Positions 37,801-49,800 of a DNA stretch of 64,000 bases are shown here, piece after piece (within the stretch, counting starts at the first letter, position 1; each line of letters opens with the position of its first letter). The notes beneath the pieces are model-generated. The model ran no database searches, was not told the DNA's origin, and saw nothing but the letters and a program-made list of their open reading frames with translations. A program made the translations under genes and the position numbers. Origin of the DNA: Branchiostoma floridae (taxonomy: Eukaryota; Chordata; Leptocardii; Amphioxiformes; Branchiostomatidae); the NCBI RefSeq assembly GCF_000003815.2, contig NC_049997.1:2739338-2803337 (forward strand), read 5' to 3'.

Positions 37801-40800
37801 CTAGTACATCATTCCCTCTAAATTTGGTGATCGTAACCCAAGCCGTTTTGAAATTACGAAGGGGGGGTCAAAAGAGCCCCCCCCCCCTTGGTCCCAGGAA
37901 TCCCCAAAAAGCCTGGTGTAGATAGGGTTAAATGTGGCCTAATCCTAGCCTTACAGACGTCCAATAAGGAAAGGGAGAGCATCAAGTAAAGTTCCCACCA
38001 CATCGTATCTCGTCCGAGCCGTCCGAACAGTCCCTCTTGCCATCACAAACTTTTGTGATCTTCACACAGCCCTTCAGATCGCGACACTGGATAAGGTCTC
38101 GCCGAAGAAAGTTTTGTCGTTCATTGATGTAGATACAGCTGTCTGCAAAGTGAACGTACGCAAGTCATAAGTTATTGAGTGGGCCGTAAAGGTGGGGTCA
38201 CACATGCGTATATATTCAAGTCCGTTTGAGGTGCGTATAACGCTCTTAGTCTCTACCAGGCTCCACAGGTCGCGGGAAAAATAGTACAAATTGGACAAAT
38301 GTAGATACATATCATGCCAGATGAGTTAGCTGACCGAGAAGTATGGTTAGCGACCCACCTAACTCGTCTGACATGTTACCTGTTTACGTTTGTCCAATTT
38401 CTATTATTTTTTACAACGACCTGTGGAGCCTGTTGAAGGCAAATACTCACATGCGCGCCTCATACGGACTTAAATATATACGCAGGTGTGACCCCACCTT
38501 AAGGGTCTAAAGCGGCTACCATTCGACGATAACTTAGGTCACCTCAATACGACAGTAATTGCACCAGGTGTGGCCATAAAGCCCCTATCTCACTGAGCGG
38601 AGGCACTGTTGAGGTATGTTGGAGTTTGACGACGCAAAGTTATACCATGCAAGAGTACCTCAGGCTAGTGAGATTGGGACTTGACATTGTTGAATCTATC
38701 TTTGACATGGCGGTTTCTGTGAAGATCGTGTCGACAAAGTCAAGTCAAAGTTTATTGCCCAGCATTTGTAAAACGGGTACAATGTAAGTCAAACTTAGGT
38801 ATGTTGTATAAGACAACTGGCTATATAGTACTGTATAATTAAATTAATAACGTGATATTAGATGTAGACTGAAGGCTATGCAATACTCGAAGAAACACAA
38901 TGTACAGTACAACAGACAACTTGCTAATAACATAAATCTAGTACTTACTACACTCAGGTTCTATTATATATATATACAAACAATATTGAGAGGAGACACA
39001 TTGTGGCACGGCTTACCGTAGTTTGTGCAGGCTCTCTACGGGGCCAGTGTAGGTCTCCGCCGCCAGGATAATCATTCACACCCGGTAGGATTTTCACGCG
39101 GTTAGACTTTGCCCACTTGGCTTAAGTCTAACCGCATGAAAATTCTACCGGGTGTGGCCGATTACCCCGGCAAGGTGGTATCTCACTCCACTTGGGGCAA
39201 CAGTGCGGTACTGCAGGGTTAGTTCACTGCGTAGCCTGTGTTTACACAAGCTCTCGCCGGCTGGGCTTAATGACCCCCTCCCCCCTAGGGAGGCGGCAAT
39301 CTTAGGGCCGGCCGCTAGGGGCGCGATTTTAGTCAGGCTAGTTCACTGCGGTACTGTTGTATTATTTTCGCCGATTTTTTATGATTTAGATATTGCGCAA
39401 TGCGTAAAAGTATGACTTAGAAGACAACAAAATACACAAAACGAAGAAAATCCGTTCTTCCCTCTGAAATTCCTTGAGGTATCTTATTCGAACCCCGCAG
39501 TGCCGCACCGGTGGGCCACGTGCAGTGAGATACCACCTTGACATATTTATCCTCTCAACCTTTTGCCAGTCTTGTTTATGTTGTTTTCTTCACACAGCAA
39601 AGTACGACTGGGAGTCAATTGAAGGCCGATTACCCCGGCGGCTGGGAGCTACACTGGCCCCGTACAAAGCTTGACTACCTACGGTAGGCCGAGCCAGTAG
39701 AAGACTGGATTCCAGGTTAAGTGAGGGTCGACGTGAAGCATACCTGGACAGTCCCGTTCGTCCTCCTTGTCTTCCCCACAGTTCCAATCCCCGTCACACA
39801 CACGGCTCGGGCTGTAGCAGCCTGCGTCTCCCGTACACATCCGCCTGTTCTTCTCTGGGCAAGCAGCATACCCTGGAAACCCAAAAAGAAGAAGAAATAA
39901 GGCCATGTTGATTTGATTATATGGATGACATCCTCTGCGAAACGCATAGCTGTTGCGACCACATTGAATAAAAAAGATATACAAGACGATGTAAAGACAT
40001 TTATCAGTTCCCGTTTTTTTTTTGGAAACAGGTGAAAACTATAGCGCGCGCGTTTATTACCTGCATGTATGCAGGTATGGTTTTGATGCTGGTGGGAACT
40101 TTTCGGTAGCCGGGGATGTAGGGCGCTGTATCTCGTGAACGGATGGTGCGAGCACGACGATTTTTCGTACGTGGGTTGGGGGTGGTAGCCTAACACTCAG
40201 GTTTGATTTTGGGCCTCCTGGCGTTTGAACTTGACATTGCAGGTGGCATTTTTGGTGTTTTTGGGGCACTTTTGGCGCTGTGTGTCCGGAACGATACGCG
40301 CGATTGCGACGATTTTTGGTGCATGGGTGGGGGGTTGTTGCCTGTTGCCTAGGATTGACTTTGGGCCTTGTCGCGTTTGAACTTGACCCGGCAGGTCGAA
40401 TTTTGTGTCCGAGAGGGGTGTTTCCGGAGTTATATCTTCTGAACGGCTGGTGCTGGCGCGATGATATTTGGCACATGTGTCGGCGGTGGCTGAATAATGC
40501 TCAATTTTGATTTTGGCGCCCTTGGTGCTTGAACTTGACATTTTAGGTTACCTTTTGTGCGGGCACGGGGCGTGCGCTGTATCTCCGGAACGCAAGGTAC
40601 CATTGTGTTGCTATTTGGTACGTGAGTTGTTTGTGGTGTCCTGGTGGTCAGGTTTGATTTTGGGCCTCCTAGTGCTTGAACTTGATACTGTATAGGTTGA
40701 CCCTGTTTTTGTGTGGTTGGGGCATCCTCCCAATATCTGCTTGGTTTTAAAAACAGATTATGGTTGGGTGTAGAACCATCATCTGGCCTGGGCCACCTTC

Positions 40801-43800
40801 AATGTATCAGGTTACTTAGTGGCACTGACAGTTTGCCAGATGACGGGAGTGTACAAGATTATATATCTGTTGGTCAGGTATAATTGGAGTTTGCTTATTA
40901 CTCTTTGTGGTGTTTCTAGAGCTGTATAGTACTGAGTTTTAAGTTTCGGTACAAGTTCCTTTACCCTGTTGGCAATCATGGTTGAACTTGAACTTAAACA
41001 GAAGAAGATGCAATTTTCTAATGTGGAGGAGAACTGTATAGAGTGTGGGCATAAGAGAAAGGTAATTGTGTATGATTTGTCCTGTGTTTCTTTTTGTTTC
41101 TTTGGTAATGCCATTTCCATACTGTATACAGGTAATTTGTTGTTTTGGGCTAGTCATATTCGCTTGGTTTTTGGGCCTGCTTAATCTATGGTACAGGCAG
41201 GGTTAAGTGGTGGAGGCTTAGCTTTGTTCTGTTTTAAATTCAGTATCGTTGGTTGCATTTTGTCGCGGCAAATATATGATGAAATTCCCCTTCTAAGCAA
41301 CTGCTCATTGGTTTGCGGGGATGTTTGCTGGGTGTTTGCTCTGACTACAACAGCTTCTGAACTTTTCAAAGCTTCCATTGCCAGTAGTCTGTGTAACACA
41401 AACTCCGCTGTCCAGGGCTGTAACTGGCCCCTCCCCGCGGGCCGGCGGATGTTTGGCGGGCTGCTATAAGCGAGATTTAATCAGGCTACATTGCCAGCAG
41501 CTTGCCATCTATAAATGGGATTGACAAGGACATTTTTCATAGTAAATTATGCTGTTAAATTTGGCTTAGATACTACAGGAGATTTAGGTTTGGGTTGGAT
41601 GGATTGAATGAAAATATCATACCACCCTGGGGACTAACTGTTGCTGCTGCATGGGGGCTACCACTATTCATATTGTCTAATGTCTATGGAACTACAGATA
41701 AAAGTATCATTGGTCAAATTATGCAAGTAACATTCCGATGTCAAGTGAATAACACCCCAGAAATAAATCTTTAATGAATATCATTGGAAGAACACAAACC
41801 AAGGAGACTTAGCAGCTGCATTAGGTCAGTACATTGAAATAGGAAGATATTAGTATATCATGTGACCGAGTAACTTATTACATGTGCATGGGCCATCTGA
41901 GACAAAAAAAGGTAGCGTCTCAACAACTTCAAAGTACTGTGGTTGGTTACATACTTAAGAAATCCAAAATAAGTAATGTTCATCCATGTCCAAACTTACA
42001 AATTCAGAAAATGGAATTTCAGAGTCAGACTTTTGCATGGTGCACAACCAACACGGTAAAAAGCTCATTTTTCCAACCACGTACCACAGACAAAAAGGCA
42101 AAAATACCCAATAGGTCTACAGAAACCCAATACATTTCATGCAGGCCTGAGGTCTACGAACTCTTGTTATCCATGAAATTAAAGCTAAGGGCACAACCCA
42201 CCGTACGTGCACTTTGTCCGTACGTTTTTTTGGGACGCCACGCCCGCCACGTATTTCTGACAGCGTAGCACAGTGGTAGTGTATTCGGCCCGTGACCGAG
42301 AGGTCGCCTGTTCGAATCCGCCTGCCGTGTTGCCGGTCTTGTGCCCTTGGGAAAGGCACTTTACACGACTTTCCTCACTTTACTCAAGTGAAAAATGAGT
42401 CGTCCCTCGGATAGGACGTTAAATGGAGGTCCCGTGTATGGGGAGAGCCATACCCTATGCACGTTAAAGAACCCGCCACATGTGCGAACATCCACCCGAG
42501 TGGATCAAACCATTCCGGCCAAAATAGGGGTAGTGAATCTCCCGAGCAGCCCTCGTAACCCCTGCTTCGCCTATTGGGTCAGTTAGTCCTCACTCATAGT
42601 GAGCAATTGGGCTGGTCTCGATCATGATGTTTCTGACCTAGGGCGAAGAGTTGCTGTTACAGTTCCAATCATGTAACCCGTAACATTGAGTGGCCTTCAG
42701 GCCTTGTTACGTGGTGACCATTGAGTAAAAAAAAAAAACGTATTAAACCGCGTGTCTACGGCGCGTCTGCGTGCTCCAAAATCCGTCGGATTCCCTACGA
42801 GTTCGTACGGAAGCGGTACTTACCACATACGGATCCCAAAAGATTGCCCACGTTTTGGCACGTAGACAGCACGTATTGCGGGTTGTGCCCTTTAGATTTA
42901 GTCAGAGTGGCTTAATGTTAATCCGCAATTACAAGAAAGAAGCAAAATTATAGTGCGTACAGCAGTTTCGTTCGTCGGTGTCGTCATCATCCCCACAGTC
43001 CACAATGCCGTCACACACACTGCATTCTGGGATGCAATGTCCGCTGTGAGGACAGACGATCTCGTCCTCTGCACATAAACGTTTTTCTGATACAAAAAAA
43101 ACAACAACACTTTTATTAGTAGTTATGTTTTTTTTTAATCACATCTGCACAATAAGCACAAACGTATGACACCACATTGAATGATGAAAAGATATCCCAA
43201 AATTTCAAAGAAGTGACTACGTTGAGTGTTTTAATCACACGACAAGGGAGGCTAAAGCTAAGGGCACAGCCCGTCGTACGTGCAAATACGTGCTGTCTAC
43301 GTGCCAAAACGCGGGATCCGTAAGTGGTAAGTACCGCTTCCGTACGAACTCGTAGGGAATCCGACGGATTTTGGAGCACACCGTAGAACTTTACGTGCAG
43401 GCAAAACTTTTGTGCGAAATCGCCCCCGTATGTACCAGTACGGGCGACGCGCCCGCCCAGCACAGCCTGAACGCTTCAGAAATACACAATGATGTATCAA
43501 GGTTAAATAAAGGTTGAAAAAATACGTGGCGGACGTGGCCTCCCAAACAAACGTACGGACAAATTGCACGTACGGCGGGTTGTGCCCTTAGCTTTACCCT
43601 TTTGTGTGGCATAGCACATCGAACGTCCTGTCAACCCCACTTGGCACACTTTCCCGTCTTTGTTATTCGGCGTTGGCAGCACGTTTGCAAGCACACGGTT
43701 GTTGACGTCTACACCCCAGACGATACCATCTCCCACTGCCAACTGTTGTAGAGTTACTCCTGGCACATGTACCCATTCTTCACCAGGGGAGGTTTCATTC

Positions 43801-46800
43801 AACAATGTCCCCGCTCTGTGATACACATCGCCGGAATAGCCCACCGCCCAAACCCCTGCTGGTCCCACCGATACAGACGTGAAGCAGCCTTCAATTGACT
43901 CCCAGTCGTACTTTGCTGTGTGAAGAAAACAAGATATACAAGAAATAAACAAGACTGGCAAAAGGTTGAGAGGATATATCTGTCAAGGTGGTATCTCACT
44001 GCACTTGGCCCACCGGTGCGGCACTGCGGGGTTCGAATAAGATACCTCAAGGAATTTCAGAGAAAAGAACGAAATTTTCTTCGTTTTGTGTATTTTGCTG
44101 TCTTCTAAGTCATACTTTTACGCATTGCGCAATATCTAAATCATAAAAAATCGGCGAAAATAACACAACAGTACCGCAGTGAACGAACCCCGCAGTACCG
44201 CACTGGTGCCACAAGTGGAGTGAGATACCACGTTTTGCACTGTTGACAGGATGTTCCTACCATGAAAACTTTTTTCTTGTCGGTTCCACAGCCTAGTCAC
44301 GCAGTATAGGGCCTTCACATTGAAACCGAATCAGCAGAAATCAAGCAAAACCAGCCAGAATTAAGTATTTGCAAAATTCGTGCCACATTCGGGGCCATTC
44401 CGAGTGGGAATTCCAAATGGACCTTAAATCCCCTTCACACGAGAAGGAGTGAGTCAAAATGCCGTCAGAATGAAAATTCTTTTCTATTCTTGGGAATTCG
44501 TACTGTATTCGAGAAATTCTTACTGCATTCCAGATATTCTTTTGGCCACATTCTGACAGGATTCGAAGTGGCTTGCCGTTTCTGTTTTCATTTTCATTCT
44601 GACGACATTCCGGCTCATTCTTGCTCTTGTGTGAACGGGCCTGTAATGAGTCATCTGAATGACGACTACAGTACCGCAGTCTCTTTAAATTTCTCTGTCT
44701 GACAGTGTTCAGAATTAATAAGAACTATGACCAGCCAACAACCAGTGTCCAGTGTCTGTGACAATCCGAAAGCTGCGCCTGAGCTGGTTAGGCCATGTCA
44801 TGAGACTTGCAGACAGACTGGCAAACCAGGTCATGAACTGGTCTCTTAGGGGTAAAAGACGCAGAGGTCGCCCTAAGATGAACTACAGACAGACCATCGA
44901 GAGGGACCTCCAAGCAGTAAATATCAGCTGGAAGGATGTGGGGAGGATAGCTGCCGGGAGAGCCTGCTGGGCCCACCTGACTGCCTCATGTGAGGGACGA
45001 CACGGAAGCCCCTAAGTCTATACGTAAGACAGTGTTCTCTGGACTTTTCGCGCGTAGACATGAACAAGCATACAAAAGAGCTGCCAGTGTAACAACTACT
45101 GGTAGCAGATTATACCACAGTACAATGCAGTCTAGCAAGTTCAGCTTGCATTTAACGTCAGTGTAACATGTCATATATGATTAACGAACATATGAACAGC
45201 AGCGTAGCAGTACATTTCGTAGAAGGACTCTTATCCGCTCGGCATCTGTATGGTGTATACCCGGGCCCGACATACTAAAGAACATTCCTATGCAATATTA
45301 ATATTTTGAACTCTTGAGGATAGCATGCTATGGGCTAGCTCCTTGACTGCGTCGCCAAAAATCTAAATGTCTCAACACTGAACAGATGAGTGGTTAGCTG
45401 GGGTTACATAAGATGCGCTAATATATATGCAGAATGTACGTTTATGAACGTATCGTATTTAAGCTTAACCTGGAATCCAGTCTAGTTGTGGCACGGCCTA
45501 CCGTAGTTAGTATAGACTCTCTACGGGGTCAGTGCAGCTCTAAGCCGCCGGTGTAATCATTCACACCCGGTAGGATTTTGCCCAGTGGGAGTTAATTAAT
45601 AGGCCACAATAACTGCTGCTGGGCCAAGTCTAACCGCGTGAAAATCCTACCGGGTGTGAATGATTACCCCGGCGGCTGAGAGCTACACTGGCCCCGTAGA
45701 GAGCCTAAACTAACTACGGTAACGTTAGGCCGAGCCAGTAGTAGACTGGATTCCAGGTTAATTCAAACTAGGCTTACAATATTTTTTAATGCATATTGGA
45801 TGACACCGTTGTATTAATTAAGTATTAATGAATGAATTCATTGTACATTTTTGCCCAACCGAGCTAAGTACAGGTCACAACAAGTCAAAACATATATACA
45901 TATAAAAGTATCGCGGATCTAGTCTAACACAGAAGTTCCGCTTCTTCTCGCTTCTTGGTAATGGTGAAAATGTAGGACTGCATGGGTTTAGCTATGGTCG
46001 GTTTGTTAAAACGCATGAGGAATATAAACTTGTCAGTGCTACTCATGTGTTTAGATAAGGGAATCTACTTTCTATGTAACTAAAGATAGTCTTTCTATCA
46101 TTGACATACATAGCACAATCAACAATGAAGCGCACATCATCTTCTACCATGTTTGAGGTACAAAATTGACAAATTCTTCGTTCTAGAGGAGTGCGTTTGT
46201 GCCTTCGAAGCTTCCTGATTCAATTCGCAGTTTGTGATAACTGATTCTTAATTGAGCAATGGCAGTTCTGTGCCTCATGTTTGTAATTTTCAAACACAGT
46301 TAATAACTGTTCTTCACTATACGTGGATGTATGTGTCCGCGTTTAGTGGGACGGCGTGGCGCAATCGTCAGCACGTTTGACTCAGGCCCAGAAGGTCCTG
46401 AGTTCAAACCCCGACGTGTCACCGGTCTTGTGCCCTTGGGAAAGGCACTTAACACGATTTTCCTATATAGGCTACAAAAGTCTTCAGCAAATTGAAGTAG
46501 GTAGCCTCAAAAAATCGAAAGAAACGAAAGTATGAATGTATGTTATGCTACCTGAGATTTCACAGTAGAAAGGTGAGCGCCATATTTTGCCGTCAAATTC
46601 AACCGCCCATAGCTGCCCGGTTCTAGAGTTGACGCTCACTTCCTTCATATTTGCTGCCCCTACGGTTGTCCATATTCCTTTGTCAGGCGTCTCTGGGCTA
46701 AAGCCTATGAAGACAAAGCAACACTCTACCAATTCACATTACATCCTCAAATCAACGTGCATTCAAAGTAAAAATCTGGTCCTGGACAAAAACTCAAAGA

Positions 46801-49800
46801 CATAAAAACTCGCCTATCAGCTCATGGTGGTAAACTTGACTATAAGCCATCTGTATATTTCATGACCACTGACCTCCACATAATCCAATATATGATAATA
46901 CTATGTACATGTATGATAGAATATGATAATAATGTTTTTGTTTATGTTAATTGAATGAGGATGATGATGAATTGATTCATTGACGTTATGAGTAATCTAA
47001 TGTATTGTATAATATGATATGGTTAAGAAAATGATGATTGATTTATGCTAGTTGTCTGATCAACATTATCTGTATAATTTGTTGTTATGTATTTTATTCG
47101 AGAGGACTCCAGGAAGAATAGTTCAATGTAACTAATGGAGATTCCTAATAAACAAACAAAACAAAACAAAGCAAGTAAAACAATTACGCCCCGTGTGTTC
47201 GTTTACCGTCCTTCATTCGCAAATATAACCCTTGACCTACGAAATAAGAGTTGTTAGTGGACAACGCCATTATCTGTCATATTTCCTAGATCCATATTAT
47301 AATGTATTAATTTATATATGATTGAGATTCTCAGAATGAAATCTGAGAGGTGTGGGTAATAGTAACAGGATTAGTATATCCTTTACAAGGCCGACAAATC
47401 CAGAGTACAGATAAAAACAAAATTATAAGAAATAAGCGCAAATCACTAATAGTTTGATACCTTCTGATAAATGACAAACCATTCTAATAAATGAGAAAAA
47501 TAAACCAAAATTATAATGGTAATAATATAGTTCAGTACAGTACCTTTCAGAGCTATGGTCTCTCCATACATAAAATCCGGGTAGCTACCAATGACCCAAA
47601 CTGAAGTCTTTCCTGAATGTATCCAGTCTATTTCGTGGTACCAGTCGGAGGAAATTGGTAGCTTCTCCAAGTTGAAGAGAGCATTATGGACAACATCGAT
47701 GTGTACTGCTTGCCAGCGAAGCCCCGCTGTTTCGTCGTTCCTGTAAACAGAAATCTTCGTTATATACCCCCTTTCCACTAGGACGGCGCTCTCACCGCGC
47801 TCTCCCTACGACCTAAAATTTGACATATCGCGAATTTTATAGAAAAGAAACGAATCTTTTTACACTTTGTGTGTTTTGTTGTCTTCTCCGTCACAATTTT
47901 ACATTTTGTATGATATACCCAGTGTGTCAGCGAAGGATACACATATCCTATTTAGGTCACAGTGAGAGCGCAGCGCGATCGCCGTCTAGTGGAAAGGGGG
48001 CCGGCCTGTCACATTATGCACGATCTTCGGGCGTATCGATGGAAGATCGGCCATATTTAAGATCGACAGAGGATTGCGTGTATTTTTCACCTGAAAACCG
48101 TCCCTGCCACATATAAGCTATGCTTTGCACCTTGTACAATTGTTGTGCAATAACGTTATTATTATAAGCGAGACCCATTACCATATACAAAATCATCCAC
48201 AACAACATTTCTGTCCCACAGGCATCCAAACTGGTCCTGGCGACTCGATGCTCCCGCCGCACAGACCACGCTTTCAACCTGCAGACCATCGCGAGTAAAT
48301 CTAACTTCTACAGGCTCTCGTTGTTCCCTCGTACCATCCAGGAGTGGAATGAACTTGAGCCTGGTGTGGCGGAGGCGGGGTCTCTCCCCCAGTTCAAAAC
48401 TGAACTGGGGAGGGCCCTGCTGCATTGAGTCGTGCCTACACGTCCTTGTATACATGTATATGTAAATAACACTAACCCACTACATCCACGTGTCTCGTCA
48501 TTTGCACCCACATATCAGTTGTTTTTGTTCCTTTAGTGTTTACCTTTTTTTTCCCGTTGTTAATTTGTAATCATCACTTGTGACTAGCAACATGCGCACT
48601 GCTGATAATCCCTTTACAGGGGCTTAGAAGTAATGAATGAATGAATGAACTTTATTGCACAACATTTGTACATGGTAAATTGTAAGGCAACAGTAACAAG
48701 TCAATTAATACAATGAAAGAAGAAAGATGACACATATGACGACTCACCCATGCGTTCCTACGCGGTACATCACAGTAGAGTGGTTATAGACCGCCCAGAC
48801 GCCAACACGTCCAACTGAGATCCACAGAAACCGTTCCGTACCGACTACTTCCCATCCTGTTCCTGGACAAAATGATAGAAGAACTTTATTGCGTGACAAT
48901 TGTACATGGTACAATGTATGGCAACGAATATCACATTAAGTACCAAATAGATGTATAGAATAAGACTTATCCTGATTTACATAACAATAAGGGCTAATAC
49001 AAGTCTTTGATATAGTGTTACAATCGAGTTTGGCTAATGAAGCTTGCGTCACTGCGGGGTTCGAAATATACTCAACGAATTTCAGAGATAAGTAACGAAT
49101 TTCCTTAAGCTTACTTATTGTGTATTTTGTCGTCTTCTAAGTCATACTTTAACGTATTATGCAATATCTAAATTATAAGAAAACTCGGAGAAAATAACAC
49201 AACAGTACCGCATTGAACGACCCCCGCAGTGACGCAAGCTTGACGCAAGTGCAGTGAGAGTGCAACTTTACCTTGAGGAGCTGTTTTGGTGATCCCCGTG
49301 CGTCGCAGCGGTCTTCCGCCATTATCCAGAGCCCACACCTGATTGGTTGAGCTACTGACGCTGATTTGTTTGATTCTGTCGCTCAGCAACAACCAATCAG
49401 ATCCAGCAGACAGAACATTCGAAGTAGATGGCCCTAAATATTGTGCGGAAAGTAGGAAAGTAACATATTCAAATTCATTCTGCATTTTCTTTTTAACGCC
49501 AGCCCCTGCTGGCTCGAATGTTCGATCAAACTTAGTAATAATATTTTTTATTAATAGTTCTAAGAATAAAAATTCGAAGATTTTACACCTCCATGGATAT
49601 TGTTTGCAACTTATACATTTGCTCATTTTGCAACTTCATTGCACTATTTACAATATGCTCACAACTCATGCTCACAAACTTTTTTTAATGGAGAAAACTG
49701 ATGCAAGCGTGAATGACATCAATATAATCACAAGTTTCTTTTTTTTCACAACGTATGCCATGCTACTGCAACACGGCTTATAGTCCAGGAGGAGATTCTC

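Noticed and set aside
42258-42335. tRNA gene
   Set aside because: Has A and B boxes but does not fold as a proper cloverleaf by eye and continues into a SINE body with a poly(A) tail; the same holds at 7.0, 33.5, 46.4 and 56.9 kb.
44310-44650. Possible palindromic MITE (GGGCCTTCACA / TGTGTGAACGGGCC)
   Set aside because: The ends look inverted, but arms are short and I could not define boundaries or a target duplication.
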